From NCBI GenBank assembly GCA_963691705.1, contig OY829544.1, positions 37,407,917 to 37,471,916 on the forward strand: a stretch of DNA of 64,000 nucleotides, written 5' to 3'. The position numbers and the translations under genes are program-made. Positions 9,880 through 21,665 of this stretch are shown piece by piece. The notes beneath the pieces were generated by a model, which worked only from the letters and a program-made list of their open reading frames with translations, was not told the DNA's origin and ran no database searches. This stretch comes from Viola odorata (Eukaryota; Streptophyta; Magnoliopsida; Malpighiales; Violaceae). Every line of letters starts with the position of its first letter. Position 1 is the stretch's first letter.

Positions 9880-11831
9880 TCAAAAGGGTGGTAGCTTGCT
9901 CCTGGCCACTTCAGTTGCTAGGCCTCGAAGTTCTGCGAGGACTGCTTGGAGCAGACGCTCGATTCTCAGGAGCGTTTGGGGTGACGGATCGGATGGCTTG
10001 CTTGCTTGATTGCTTTCGGGGGCACAATCGGAGCTTCCTTCGGGGGCACGAGGGGTAATAGGGGCTTGAGGCCTTGAAAGGCTGGGGTAGGAGAAATCTC
10101 CTCCATGCTTCGTGCCGAAGACCTTCTCTCCCGATGGCGTGGTACCTATGGAAAACCTCAAAATACCATGTGAGATACACAAATGCCCCATAACATCAAG
10201 TGTACGGGGGTCTAAATCCTTGAAAGCAATGGGCTCATTAAGGCCAGTAGAGGTCAAATCAATATTGCATAAATTCACAACAAGCAGAGTAATCAGAGAT
10301 CCTAAAATGGGGCCTCGAGAGCCATTCTGAACATGAATAATAGCACATGCAACCCAAAATCCTAAATTCACCCTACGCTTGTTTTTCATGCACCAAAGAA
10401 GAAATAGTTCTTGCAGCGTTAACTGCCCTGAAGAACTGAATCTAGCAGCAAAAGTAAGAGCAAGAAAGCGATGTAAAATTCTAAGGGCAAGATCCATAAT
10501 TTTATGCGTTTTAGAGGATTTGGGGTTGAAAACAACATTAGGATTCTCAAACAACTCACGAAAGGCCACATCAGCATCAAAAATAGGGGGAATTACAGTC
10601 AAAGCATTCTTATAAGCACTTGATTTTAAACCAACAGGCGTGACAAAATTAAGTGCACAATTGAACTCATTGAGAGACAGTTTAAGCCATTTGTTCGCTA
10701 AGCGAAAATTAATCAGTTCGGGGGTCAAAGGGTTCGGTCCATGCTTGCCCTTAGGCTTGAAATGGTCCGAACCAACCCAAAAAGTGGTAAACAGCTCCAG
10801 CGAGGGCTCGACATAGGTTGGGTGCTCCAAAAATAAAAAAGAATCCCAACCGATGTTACCAATGAGCTCTCAGACTCGAGCGTCCTGTCCCATTTTTCTC
10901 AAAAATTCTAGATCTAGGCGCACACACGGGCTAACGCCTCTGGAGTTCATGGCATGCAACTTATCTAAGGAAGGTTTATCATCAAAAGATAACCATTCAT
11001 GGGGATTAGAGAGGTCAGAAATAACCTGGATTGAAGACGCTCGCGGGGTAGAGGCAGGCGCTTGCGTCGAGCCTCGACAACAGAATCGTCGTCTTGGTCA
11101 CGACGCACTTTCTTTGTCGGTGCCTGCTTGACTGTGGCCTTTGAGGGAGATGCGACCTTCCTCTTCCTATCCGCCGATGTTTCAGGTTCTGGTGGCGGAT
11201 CTTCTCTGGGCGTCTTCTTCGCCTTGCCTTTTGCAGCCGTCTTCTTTGCTGCGGTCTCCTTTTCCTTGGCCTTTTTTGCTGACTCAGCTTTGAGAGCTGC
11301 TTCTTTCTCAGCTTTCTCAGCTGCCTCCTTTGTAGCTTTCTCCTTCTCAGCATCTTCATCTTCCTCCTCGTCCTCGGCTTCATTCTCGCCGGAACCTTCT
11401 TCATCGTCGGCGCCAACGGCGGTCTGTTCGACCTCCTCTTCCTCAGCTCCGACCGCCGGCGTTTCTTCATGCTCAGATTCGGACAACAAGATGTCCTGCA
11501 AGACCTCTTTGACCATGAGCTCCTTTTTGGCCGCAGGGGAGGCTTTCTCAACCTTTGGTTTCCTGGGCGTGGTGGTGGAAGTGGGTGGTTTTCTGGAAAC
11601 CCAGCCGGATCTTGTCATTGTGGAGGTCGTTGGAACCGAACCAGTGATTTCTAGCTCACCGTCCGACTGGTGTGCGGTGGTGGAGGTTGGGTTTAGATCA
11701 GTGGTAGAAGGGATGGTTGGAGAAGGTGGTTGCTCCTCGTCGAGGCCGAGGCTAAGAGATTTGTGAGAGGAGGAGGAACATTCAGGGTCTGAGGTAGCAA
11801 GCTTGTGGGCTACTTGCTTTACTCGAGGCAT
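9880..11831 (-). pseudogene. Athila env-like (ORF-1 type) protein of element B, frameshifted
   Basis: The likely start is the ATG at 11831 (MPRVKQVAHK). The N-terminal half is Ser/Pro-rich and then highly charged, with Glu-rich blocks and a Lys/Ala/Glu region like a linker histone (about residues 150-260). The C-terminal half (10830-9880) carries the Athila domain: EHPTYVEPSLELFTTFWVG, LSLNEFNCALNF and LGFWVACAIIHVQNGSRGP. The halves are in different frames. Near 11068 one G is missing in GTCGAGGCTCGAC compared with element E (GTCGAGGGCTCGAC), and CGA has become TGA near 10871. In Athila elements this ORF lies downstream of pol in the env position; its function is not established. Confidence 0.75.
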
Positions 11832-12349
11832 GGTGGTAGGAGGGAAGATGGTGATTTGAGAGAGAGAGTGTTGATTTGGTGATGGTGATGGGTCAGTGGA
11901 GTGAAGTGTTTTGGTTGTTGGTGAGAGAGACGTGGGTGATAGCAGGAAGAGGGAAGGAGAAAAGACGAGGGGGAGCATGCTGCCAAGGCTGCTGCGTCTG
12001 ACAGGGAATTAATGAGGGCCACTTTTTTGTCCCCTTTTGATGACGCGGCGTCTTGAAACTAGGAGAGAGAACATTGGCCCGCGGATCCCAACCGCCTTCC
12101 TTTTTAAAATTTAAAAAGAGAGAGTAGTTAGGGAAGATAAAGACAAAAGGAAAGAATAAGTGGAAAGACAATATTTGCAGGCAAATAAAATCGCTTGGGA
12201 AAAGGAAAAAGAGAGAAACCAGGGGATAGAAATAAGGAAAAGAAATCTTAACTAATAAAGGAAAATTAAAATAACCAAAAATAAAAAAGGAAAAAGTTCT
12301 GAATTTAAATAACAAAATAAAAGAGATAGAGTTAGAAAGGAATGGGACG
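11832..12349 (-). other. Spacer between integrase and env-like ORF of element B
   Basis: It is AT-rich on the - strand, T-rich and pyrimidine-rich, with only fortuitous ORFs. The same spacer is present in E (42319-42860). In Athila elements this region is thought to serve expression of the downstream ORF, perhaps by splicing; nothing decisive is visible here. Confidence 0.5.
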
Positions 12350-13984
12350 ACATTCAGAATGCCTCCAATATGGCCTGTTTACTCGTCGAGGCCTCGACGT
12401 ATTTCAAAAATCTAGATCTCGACAGGTGAAAGTTCCACCATTGTGTCCTCAACAGTCGAGGGCTTGAATCCCTCGTAAAAGGGTTTCAGCCTGTGGCCAT
12501 TGACTTTGAAGATTGTTCCTGTTGTCGGATTCTGGATCTCGATTGCCCCGTGGTCAAACACTATCGTGACCACGAAAGGTACTTACCATTTAGACTTGAG
12601 CTTTCCTGCAAACAGTCGCAAACGTGAGTTATACAACAATACTTTCTATCCAATGGAAAACATTTTGGGACGAAGGTTCCTGTCATGATATGTCTTGGTC
12701 TTGCCCTTATAGAGTAGGGCATTCTCATAAGCGTCATCTCTCAACTCTTCCAGTTCTTGTATCTGTAAGCGTCTGTTCTGGCCAGCCTTTTCGAGATCCG
12801 TGTTTACTTTCCTAATGGCCGAGAAAACCTTGTGCTCTATCTCCACTGGGAGATGGCACGGCTTGCCATAGACGAATCTGTAGGGTGTCATACCAATTGG
12901 GGTCTTGAAAGCTGTCTGATATGCCTAGAGGGCGTCATCCAACTTCAGACTCCAATTCTTTCGGGATTGGTTTACCGTTTTCTCAAGAATGGACTTAATT
13001 TCATGGTTTGACACTTCGGCTTGGCCATTTGTCTGAGGGTGATAGGCAATAGATGTTCGGTGGTGGACTCCATACTTGGTCAGAAGCGAGGCCACGACAC
13101 GGTTGCAGAAATGGGTACCTCAATCACTTATGAGGGCTCGAGGTACGCCAAACCTATTGAAGATATTGGTGCGTAGAAATTTTACTACCACCTTGGCATC
13201 ATCTGTTCGAGTTGCCTTGGCCTCGACCCATTTGGAAACATAATCAACGGGCAGAAGGATGTTGAAATCTATACCCCAGATGTCGAAAATTTCACAAACA
13301 ATGATACCAGTCAGAGGCATCTGATTCCTGACCCCAATATTACCTGTGGCTTGGCATCGAGGGCACGACGCACAATACATGTAGCTATCCTTAAAAATAG
13401 CGGGCCAGTATAGACCTGCTTCTAACACCTTGAGGGCAGTTTTCTTGGCCGCGAAATGTCTGTAGACATCAAAATTTCGGCTCGTCGTAAAATATTCGGC
13501 CTTCAAGGCCAATCCGTCAACCATCCAACTCAAGTTCAAATCTAAATCCGGAGTGAAAACTGATTCATTAATCAGAGGAATCAAGAGAAGAAGAACCACT
13601 TTTATTCTACATTCAACAATTGTAATTTGACACGTGTAATTTTCTCCTATTTTAGGAAAAATTGTGTATACAATGTCCTCCTTCAAAATGGCAGAATTAA
13701 GGATCGAGGGCACCTCATCCATGGTTACACATCGGCGTATGATCTGGTCCGAGCAGTGCTTCCATAAGTATGGGCTATCCCAAATGTAATATTTAGCTTG
13801 CCTTCTGATTCTTGTGCATTCTGATGGGGAAGCATCCGCGGGGTAGGTACTAGTGGCACAAAAATTCGCTATGTCTGAAAACCATAGAAACTGGACAGCG
13901 TGGGCTAGATACACTTGTTCATCTGGAAAGGTATCGCGGATCTGCACAAGTGAATTGTCTTCTTGGGCTGGAAGTCTACTTAGA
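12350..13984 (-). pseudogene. Integrase of element B, with a foreign insertion and internal deletion
   Basis: It starts after the RNase H end (GKENLVADHLSRLP). The zinc-binding H2C2 region is recognised by HFAAKKTALKVLEAGLYWP and CASCPRCQATGN. The catalytic core has GIDF (first Asp), RALISD (second Asp) and [12 protein letters not shown] (Glu). The tail has [20 protein letters not shown] and [16 protein letters not shown]. Compared with E, about 240 bp of unrelated sequence sit between EVPSIL and HFAAKK (about 13450-13695) and remove the first zinc His. A segment after GIDF is also deleted. Stops occur near 13122, 12929 and 12594. The enzyme would be inactive. Confidence 0.8.
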
Positions 13985-14469
13985 TGGTCGGCTACCAGAT
14001 TTTCTTTTCCAGCCTTGTCTTTGATCAAGATATTGAATTCCTATAGCAACAAGATCCAACGAATGAGTCGAGGCTTGGCATCAACCTTTGTCAACAAACA
14101 TCTGAGAGCAGAATGATCCGAGTACACTAGCACATTGGTACCTAGAAGTTACCGCCTGAACTTGTCGAGGGTGTAAACCACGGCTAAGAGTTCTTTTTCT
14201 GTTGTTGTGTAGTTCTGCTAAGCTAGGTCTAATAACTTGGAAGCGTAGTAGATCACATAAGTTTCATTGTCCTTCTTTTGACCCAAAACGACGCCTAGGG
14301 CTTGATTGCTGGCATCGCACATGACCTCGAAAGGTAAGACCAATCGGGGGCTCGAATGATCGGAACTGAGATAATCTTGTTTTTGAGGAGTTCAAAGGTT
14401 GCTTTGTAATTCTTATCGAAATCAAAGGCGACTTCCTTCTGGAGCAAACGACACATAGGTTAAGCGATT
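13985..14469 (-). pseudogene. RNase H of element B, three premature stops
   Basis: The order of motifs is CDASNQALG, VIYYASKLLDLA, YTTTEKELLAVVYTLDKFRR, VYSDHSALRCLLTKVDAKPR and VADHLSRLPAQED. Compared with the open version in E, CAG has become TAG near 14220, TAC has become TAA near 14150 and CAG has become TAG near 14043. RNase H would remove the RNA strand during reverse transcription. Confidence 0.8.
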
Positions 14470-15379
14470 TTGGAAAAATCCTTATAAACTGTCTGTAGAA
14501 ACCGGCGTGCCCTAGAAAAGATCGCACATCGCGAACACATGCTGGATAGGGCAGGGTCTCGATCACCTCAATCTTAGCCTTGTCGACTTCAATGCCCTTG
14601 GCCGAGACAATGTGACCTAGAACGAGGGCTCGATCTACCATGAAGTGGCATTTCTCAAAATTAAGGACAAGATTGGTCTCTATGCAGCGCTCTAAACACT
14701 TCTTCAATTTATCCATGCACTCTAGAAAGAAATTCCCATAGACGGTGAAGTCATCCATAAAGACCTCGATTCCATTTTTGACCAATTCAGAGAAAATGCT
14801 CACCATACAACATTGAAAGGTGGCGGGGTCATTACACAAGCCGAAGGGCATGCGTCTATACGCAAAGGTGCCGAAAGGGCATGTAAATGTGGTCTTCTCC
14901 TGGTCTTCGGGGGCAACTAGGATCTGATGGAAACCGGAGTAACCGTCTAGACAGCAGTAGTGAGTTTTACCCGCGAGACATTCCAGCATTTGATCAATGA
15001 AGGGCAGAGGGAAGTGATCTTTCCTAGTGGCAGCATTCAGTCGACGGTAGTCAATGCACACTCGCCACCCATTCTGGATTCGGGTGGGAATGTATTCACC
15101 ATCTTGGCCGATAGTGATAGTTATGCCAGTTTTCTTGGGCACGACTTGTATAGGGCTGACCCATGGGCTATTGGAGATAGGATATATGACACCGACATCC
15201 AGCAATTTCAGTACTTCCTTCCTGACAACCTCCATCATAGGTGGATTCAGCCTACGCTGGGGCTGTCGGATAGTCTTACTAGCATCTTCCAAGTGGATAC
15301 GATGGGTGCATAGAGCTGGCGACAAGCCCTTGATGTCCGCAATGGTCCAGCCTATGGCTTGTCTGAATTCCTTAAGCAA
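14470..15379 (-). pseudogene. Reverse transcriptase of element B
   Basis: It has a full set of Ty3/gypsy RT blocks: VIYPISNSPWVSPIQVVPKK, VCIDYRRLNAATRKDHFPLP (first Asp), HYCCLDGYSGFHQI, RRMPFGLCN, the catalytic FMDDFTVYG with the paired Asp, and LVLNFEKCHF plus LGHIVSAKGIEVD. The domain itself is open. The frame is lost at its 3' end near 14475 (after FYRQFIRIF), so no link to RNase H remains. FMDD, rather than the more common YVDD, is normal for the Athila group. Confidence 0.85.
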
Positions 15380-15396
15380 AGAAATTAGCTCAGATT

Positions 15397-16391
15397 CTAC
15401 AGGTTGGAGATAATGACAGGCAGGGAGTTGTCGGGGCCTAGATAAGCATACTTCTGATGAGAGGGCAGTGGCTTCAGATCGAGGGCTGGAGCCTGATCAA
15501 TAGATGGAAATAATGTAACATGATCTGAATGGTTAGGAGACATCATTGGAGGTTCATACTGGACTACAGCGCACTCTTCTAGGGCAGCGATGACAGAATG
15601 GAGCTCAGGTGGTGTGGAAAGTGTCGAGGCCACGACATCTAGAAGTGCTGGCGTTAGACTCTTGTCAAGGGTAAATTTTAAAGGATCAGTAAAGTGAAGT
15701 TCAGTAAGTTCATCAACAGAAGGATCAATAACATCAATGTAATTAACACTGGAGAATTCAGAGGGGTATAACATGGCTTCTAGCATATTGAATCTGATAA
15801 TCTCTCCGTCGAACTCTAGAGAGATGGTCGCATCATGAACATCTATCTTTGATCGGGCAGTGGCCAGAAATGGACGGCCTAGAAGAACATCAGTAGACTT
15901 GGTGGAGTCTTCATTCTCAATTGCTATGACATAGAAATCGGCTGGGAACAAGAATTCGCGAACTTGGACTAAAATATCTTTGATGATCCCTTCAGGGTAG
16001 ATGATAAAATGATCAGCAAGTTGAATGGCGAGGTCTGTAGGTGTGAGAGGTTCGAGGCCTAGACAGTTATAGATGATCAAGGGCATGGCGTTGATTCCTG
16101 CCCCTAGATCGCACAAGGCTTTCCCAATGTCGACTGTACCAATCCGACAGGGGATGATGAACATTCCTTGGTTCTTGCACTTTGGAGGGATCCTCCACTA
16201 GATATGGGTAGAAGCGTTAGCTCCTACACTAATCTTGTTAACTTCGGCGAACTTACTCTTTTTTGTGCATAGTTGTTTTAGTAATTTGGCATAGCGAGGA
16301 ACATTCTTCACTGCTTGGAGAAGAGGAATGTTAACAACCACTTTACTGAACATTTCAAAGATATCTCAATCTTCCTTTTCTTTTTTGGACT
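15397..16391 (-). pseudogene. Aspartic protease region of element B, cut from gag by element C
   Basis: The open part begins MFIIPCRIGTVDIGKALCDL at 16164. The active-site motif is ALCDLGAGINAMP (Asp-Leu-Gly rather than Asp-Ser/Thr-Gly, usual for Athila), and DVLLGRPFLATARSKIDV is the conserved C-terminal motif. A stop at about 16198 (TGG to TAG type) separates it from ISVGANAS upstream. Element C with its TAACC duplication at 16392 separates it from gag. The tail runs into the linker before RT. Confidence 0.8.
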
Positions 16392-16396
16392 TAACC
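16392..16396. repeat. Target site duplication of element C, left copy
   Basis: TAACC lies directly before the TG of C's LTR. It is repeated at 22948-22952 after the terminal CA. Confidence 0.93.
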
Positions 16397-17659
16397 TGAT
16401 GTGATCCTGCCTAGGGTTAGTAAGCCGGATTACAATGGAGCTTATGGAGGATCTAGCCAAACGAATTATCTAGCGACAACTATGACCATAAGAAGAAAAG
16501 ACACAAGATTTACGAGTTGCAGCGGAGAAAGTACATAAAAGAGTGATGGAAGATGAGAGTTACCGGGAATTAGAAGATGGATGGAAGGGACGGAGATGAG
16601 CACACACGAAGTAGCGAACAATCCAAAAGGTTTGCTTGATCAAGATATACTCCGAGGGCCAAGATTGAGACTCGTTTCTATGGATGATCAACCAAATAAA
16701 TATATATTTCATTCAACAAAATCGTCACAATCAATACAAACTTTGATTTCCCGGAGAGAGATCGGGAGGAGTAATCTCAAACTCAAGCGATCCCTCTCAA
16801 GGAATTAAAGTGATGAGCCAAGGCTTAGGATGATAAGAGAAAGGAGTAATCTCACTTTACAAACATCAACCAAATGTCTAAGCTCCCCTAAAATGAAACA
16901 AAAGAGTTACATATATAGTTGGTATGCAATTTGGGCTTGAAAAGCCCAAAATTCGTACTCAAAACAGATGCTGGTGTGATCACGTTAAGGCCTTAGCGTG
17001 ATCACGCCAGACAACTTTCCCTTAGCATGATTCACGCCAACACCTTAGCGTGATCACGCCAAGATGCCCAAAAATCCAAAATAGCATCCGAGAGTAGCGT
17101 GATCTAAGAACTCTTCACGCTAAGAGCTTAGCGTGATTACGCTAGACCTCTTTCCTTAGCGTGATCACGTTAAGACCTTAGCGTAATCACGTTAAGGATT
17201 TTTCCACCAGCTTCAGCTCCGCGCGCCAAAATGTTGACAAGCATAACTTCTGATCCACCCGTCCGATTGACCTGAAACTTATCCCAAATGAAAGCTAACA
17301 TCTTGAAGTTTCCATCAAGCTTTGGTTCTCATAAATCAAAGGCCATTTGCTTGTCCATATTCTGGTGACAAATAGGCGACGTAATTCTGACTTGCATAGA
17401 TGGAGCATTTGTTGTCAAGGCCTTGGGAGGAGTGTGCGTGGCCTGGTGACTTGTTAGGGCTAGACGCGCCTCTACTTCATGGCTTTCTCGACCATCTTGG
17501 GAGTTCCGCGTGTCTAGGCCTAGGGATTGCGAAGATTTAGCACTCGATCCTCGACCTTGGGCATGAATTATGCGCATTAGCAAGGCTCAGCTGCCCGTGA
17601 CCGATCCTCTTGGCAAGGTGTCAAGTTGTTCTAATTCGAAGGGGGCCGTGATCGCATCA
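16397..17659 (-). repeat. 3' LTR of element C
   Basis: It is nearly identical in sequence and equal in length to 21685-22947. It carries an array of palindromic GCGTGATCACGC units (16974-17197), a hairpin TTTGGGCTT-GA-AAAGCCCAAA near 16929-16950 and, on the - strand, a TATATAT box at about 16910-16918. Confidence 0.93.
16974..17197. repeat. Array of GCGTGATCACGC-type palindromes in the LTR of C
   Basis: About eight to nine units related to TTAGCGTGATCACGCCAAG occur in about 225 bp. Several contain the perfect palindrome GCGTGATCACGC. Others have decayed halves (GTGATTACGC, GTAATCACG). The same array occupies 22262-22486 in the other LTR. Confidence 0.85.
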
Positions 17660-17674
17660 ACCTCTCCCTCTTCA
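17660..17674 (-). other. Polypurine tract of element C
   Basis: The + strand ACCTCTCCCTCTTC next to the LTR reads GAAGAGGGAGAGGT on the - strand. It overlaps the coding region near its end. Confidence 0.75.
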
Positions 17675-19266
17675 AAAGGATTCGTCCTCGAATCCATAGC
17701 CTCAATCTTCTCACCTAAACACTCAAAAACACTTGGAAACAAAGGTGAGAAACCCAAGAGGCGCAATTGCGCGTGCCTATGCCTAGGGTGATCCAAGGAA
17801 GAATCAACAATAGTGATTGCACATGGATGCACATCATTTTGAAAAATTTCATGCACAATACGGATGGCATCACAAAGTGTAGAACAACCGACATAATAAC
17901 TTATCTTTTCTCTTCGGCTCACCACAACAAACCAAGAGAATTGAGCACTACACACAAGCACAATGCACTTGAAAATACCAAACAAATTCCGCAAGAGAAA
18001 ACACAAATTCTCGTAAGAGCTAAACCAATTAATTCTTGACAAATTCGGGCCAAGAATTTGTGTTTTCCTAACACACAACATATCCATGGTATTTAAGTGC
18101 ATATTATCCACAAATAACTCATGTAGGCTACACTTGGCAAAACAAAATTTATTCAATTCAAAATCATGCACATCCATTTCATCTTTATACACATTTATCT
18201 CTAAATCAATATCAAGGATGTGCATGGAATCACAAATTATTAACCAACATAGACGGTGGTTTATTTTCTCAAAGCGGCCTATAAGGACCAGCCAAGAAAA
18301 TTGGGCCACACGCCCATGTACGAAATGCTGGGGAACGCCTAGTAATCGACACAAAAAGGAATACAAATCCTTGCGACAATTAGGCCAAGAAAATTGTGCA
18401 CTACAAGAAGGCATCATACATTTGGAAACACCAAATAAGTGCAGCAAGAGAGAACACAAATTTCCATAAGAATTGAACCAATTAGTCCTCAACAAATCTA
18501 GTTCAAAATTTTGTTGTCTCTCAACATACAACAGATTCATGGTATTCCAAGACATGTCACACATAAGCACTTCATGTAGGGTATAAACAGAGAAGCACAA
18601 ACTCTCTTTTCTGGACAAGTATGGGTTTTCCTTGTCAATTCGGCTAATGATAATTAGCCAAGAGAATTGGGCTTCACATGCCCGCACACCACACATCAGA
18701 ATCATAGACATTTGGCACAAAGGGAAGAGCAATTCATTGCAACATTTTGACCAAGATAATTGCGACAAGTTGGAGCAAAAGAATTGTCTTCATGCTTCAT
18801 GCAAACTGTTCATAGATTCCAAGTCTAAGCAGCATACAAATAATTTATACATACTATCCAAAAAATTACAAAAATTAGCACTTTTGAGCAAGAAAGTGTC
18901 ATACTTGATGAAATGCAAATTAGGAGTCTTAACACATACCACACAATTTTCATTCAAGTAATTTTCATGCTCAAACCAAGAAAATTTTTGCTTGATGAAG
19001 GGTACGAAATTATTCTTGGGGCATGCAAATAAAGTCGTACCCAAGTGGTTTTCAAATACACGAACAAATGGATCATGCTCAATGAAATGTAAGAATGATT
19101 CTTTATCACACAATAAATGTTGGCCATAAAAATTTCCATGTGAATAAAGATGAGTGATATGAGCATCCTCAACCAATTGAGCATTCAAAAAGGGAGTGAA
19201 AACATACCCGTTGGGCAAAGCGGGAAGGGGGGAACGGTTTACCTCAAGGCCTTGCCGCATTGAGCA

Positions 19267-19466
19267 NNNNNNNNNNNNNNNNNNNNNNNNNNNNNNNNNN
19301 NNNNNNNNNNNNNNNNNNNNNNNNNNNNNNNNNNNNNNNNNNNNNNNNNNNNNNNNNNNNNNNNNNNNNNNNNNNNNNNNNNNNNNNNNNNNNNNNNNNN
19401 NNNNNNNNNNNNNNNNNNNNNNNNNNNNNNNNNNNNNNNNNNNNNNNNNNNNNNNNNNNNNNNNNN
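19267..19466. other. Assembly gap of 200 N
   Basis: Exactly 200 undetermined bases, which is likely a placeholder of unknown true size. It lies inside the long ORF of element C, so reading frames across it cannot be trusted. Confidence 0.99.
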
Positions 19467-20289
19467 CTTTTTCTCTCTTTTTCAGCCTTACGTTTTTCAC
19501 TCTTTCTTGCCGCAATGGCTTGAAGCTCAACCACATTCCTTTCAATCACGTCCAAAATGTCAATTGTCGAACGTGGTTCAAAGGATTGAGATGGAGTGGA
19601 TTGTTGTGGTTGTTGAGTGAATTGGGTAGGTTGGACTACTTCCGATGTAGACCCGAATGTAGAATCGAAAGAAGAGTCTTGCACACTTGGACGACCTTGG
19701 TAAGGTCGAACCCTTGGCGGAGAATGAGGAGGCGTTCGGCCCTTGGTGAGGTCAAACCCTTGGAGGAAGAACATAAGGAAGTGCTCGGCTTTGCATTCCC
19801 TTAGGCTTAGTTCGGACTTGTACACTTGAGGAGAGGAAATGTCTTGGTTCGGGGCCATGGCCAAGGCTTTGGTGGGCAATGGAACCGAGGCCATAGCTTG
19901 AGACTTGTGGAAAATCTTCATCGTCGTCATCCTCACTACAACTTGAAGTTGAGCAACGGATTAAGAGACGGGGACTTGAAGTCTCTTCATAGTCTTCATC
20001 CTCACTACAAATTGAACTTGAGCCATGACTAAAGACACGAGGACTTGGAGGATCTTCATTGTCTTCATTCTCGCTACAAGTTGCTTCATTTTCATCTTGG
20101 TACTCATCCTCACTATCAATGCTATATTCATTGCCGATTTCATCACATGGTTCAAAATTTTCATCACCATCGAATTGGCAACTATTATCATCACATGATT
20201 CATCACCACTTTCGTCAATGCATTGTGAGTCATCGTCGTCATAATACGACTCTTGATCACAAGACTCACAATCACTATCTCTTGACATT

Positions 20290-21660
20290 GTGCCTGAAAA
20301 ATCAAACAAACTAGATATATATGCGTTAGTAAATAATCTCTCCCTCGCGTGTTTAAACACTCGTGTTTAGGTCACTCGAAAAATACGTGCTAAAAAACAC
20401 TCAACTTCGCGTTCTCCGTGTAGCTGCACACTTAAACAAGGGTTAGAAAAATAATTCTCTCCCTCACGTGTTTAACGCTCGTGTTTAATCACTCGCAAAA
20501 GATAGCCTCACAAATCGCTCAATACATCCACACACAAAGCTTGCTCACCACACAACTCCTTGCCGCAAACAAACTTGTGATTTGAATCAAGCAATTCGTC
20601 AACAACTACCTTCGCAAGTGCTCAAGAGATTAGAACAAAAGTAGGAAAGATTATACTCAACAAAAGACTCAAGAGAATTACAAAAACTTAAGGGAAAGCT
20701 GAAAAAATTTCAGAATTCCAAGGAAAATTCAAAGCTTTAATTTATGGGGAAAAATTTTGAATTTCCTTTGGAAGGAAGGAGGGTTGGAAAAATTTGAGTT
20801 TAAATAAGTATAAGACTCAAGAAGTTTACAAGGACTCAAGAGAAAGCTGAAAATTTTTCAGATTTCTAAGGAAATTCAAAAATTTAATTTTGAGGGAAAA
20901 ACTTTGAATTTCCGTTGGAGGGAAGGGAGGCTGGAATTATTGGGTTTAATTGAGTAAAAGACTCAAAGGAAGACTCAAAGAATTAATGAAAAAGACTTGG
21001 AAGTTTAGGACTCAAAATAACTTAAGTTTAGGACTCAAAAGTGTAAAACTCAAGTTTAGGATTTAATAAATTTAGGACTTGAGTTTAGGACTTGGTTTAA
21101 GACTCAAGTAAAGGAAAAAGACTGCTGGACACTAAGAAGAAGAGGAGGACGTGCTGTCTTGAGGAAGAAGTGGGTTTATTTAGTTGGAAATGGGCAATTT
21201 GGTTGGGATGGTAGTATTTAGTTAGAAAAGTTTGCAACCTTGGTCAAAATGTCAAAAGATGAGGGTGAGGTGGCTATTGCATTAAATGCAAGGGATGAGG
21301 CTTGATCCTTGCTTGGATGTTGGCCGGCCAAGTGTTCCAATTCTTTCTTTCTCTTTTTTTATTTATTTATATATATATATATATTTTAATAGGAAACACT
21401 TGGATTAACTCTTGCAAGATGATTTTGGATCAAAACACCCAAAATACCAAGAACATCAAGAACATCAAGAACACAAGATGAACTTCAAGAACACACCCAA
21501 ATGATTTTCGTAAAATTTTGAACTTTTGACCTAGCAAAAATGATCACCACAATCACTCAATTTCCCACTTGAAATAGTTTTGGAAAAAGACACCTAAAAC
21601 TCAAGATTTTCAAGAAAGAAAGGATCTAACACTTTTGACGAAACTAGAAAAATTCGCTAG
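20290..21660 (-). other. 5' leader of element C
   Basis: About 1.4 kb without a supported ORF. It contains two CTCTCCCTC(A/G)CGTGTTTAA blocks (about 20338 and 20458) that also occur in the leader of D. It also has a duplicated stretch rich in GAAAATTTCAGA / AAGACTCAAG (about 20690-21060) and a (TA)n run at 21369-21385. Confidence 0.5.
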
Positions 21661-21665
21661 GCGGC

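Larger units (their letters stand above)
17587..20289 (-). pseudogene. Long ORF of element C: acidic N-terminus, coiled coil, and repeats ending in AQFSW
   Basis: It starts at the ATG at 20289 (MSRDSDCESCDQESYYDDDD), just after TTTTTCAGG, a splice-acceptor-like leader end as in D. The N-terminal about 130 residues are extremely Asp/Glu/Ser/Cys-rich. After a frameshift near 19830 comes a Pro-rich part (RTPPHSPPRVRPYQGRPS) and a helical basic segment (RNVVELQAIAARKSEKRKAE). It then enters the 200-N gap. Beyond the gap one frame runs from 19266 to 17587 with a single stop at 18790. This part has two clear about 74-residue repeats (LHE..., NTMNLL / NTMDML, NWF.SY.NLC, CSAQFSW) and five AQFSW copies. 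It ends DSRTNPFEEGEVDA, like D. No known domain is recognised. Confidence 0.6.

Noticed and set aside
11062..11766. A + strand ORF of 234 aa, Ser/Ala/Phe-rich
   Set aside because: It is the antisense shadow of the Lys/Ala/Glu-rich part of B's env-like ORF. The same holds for 41714-42283 in E.
14960..15413. + strand ORFs of 117 and 119 aa
   Set aside because: Antisense of the conserved reverse transcriptase of B. No independent support.
16974..17197. CRISPR-like array of regularly spaced palindromes
   Set aside because: It lies in a plant LTR and is present in both LTR copies. Units and spacers are irregular, and there are no cas genes. It is an LTR repeat.
19826..20314. His/Ser-rich + strand ORFs
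   Set aside because: Antisense of the acidic N-terminus of the ORF in element C. The His/Ser repeats are the complement of Asp/Glu codons.
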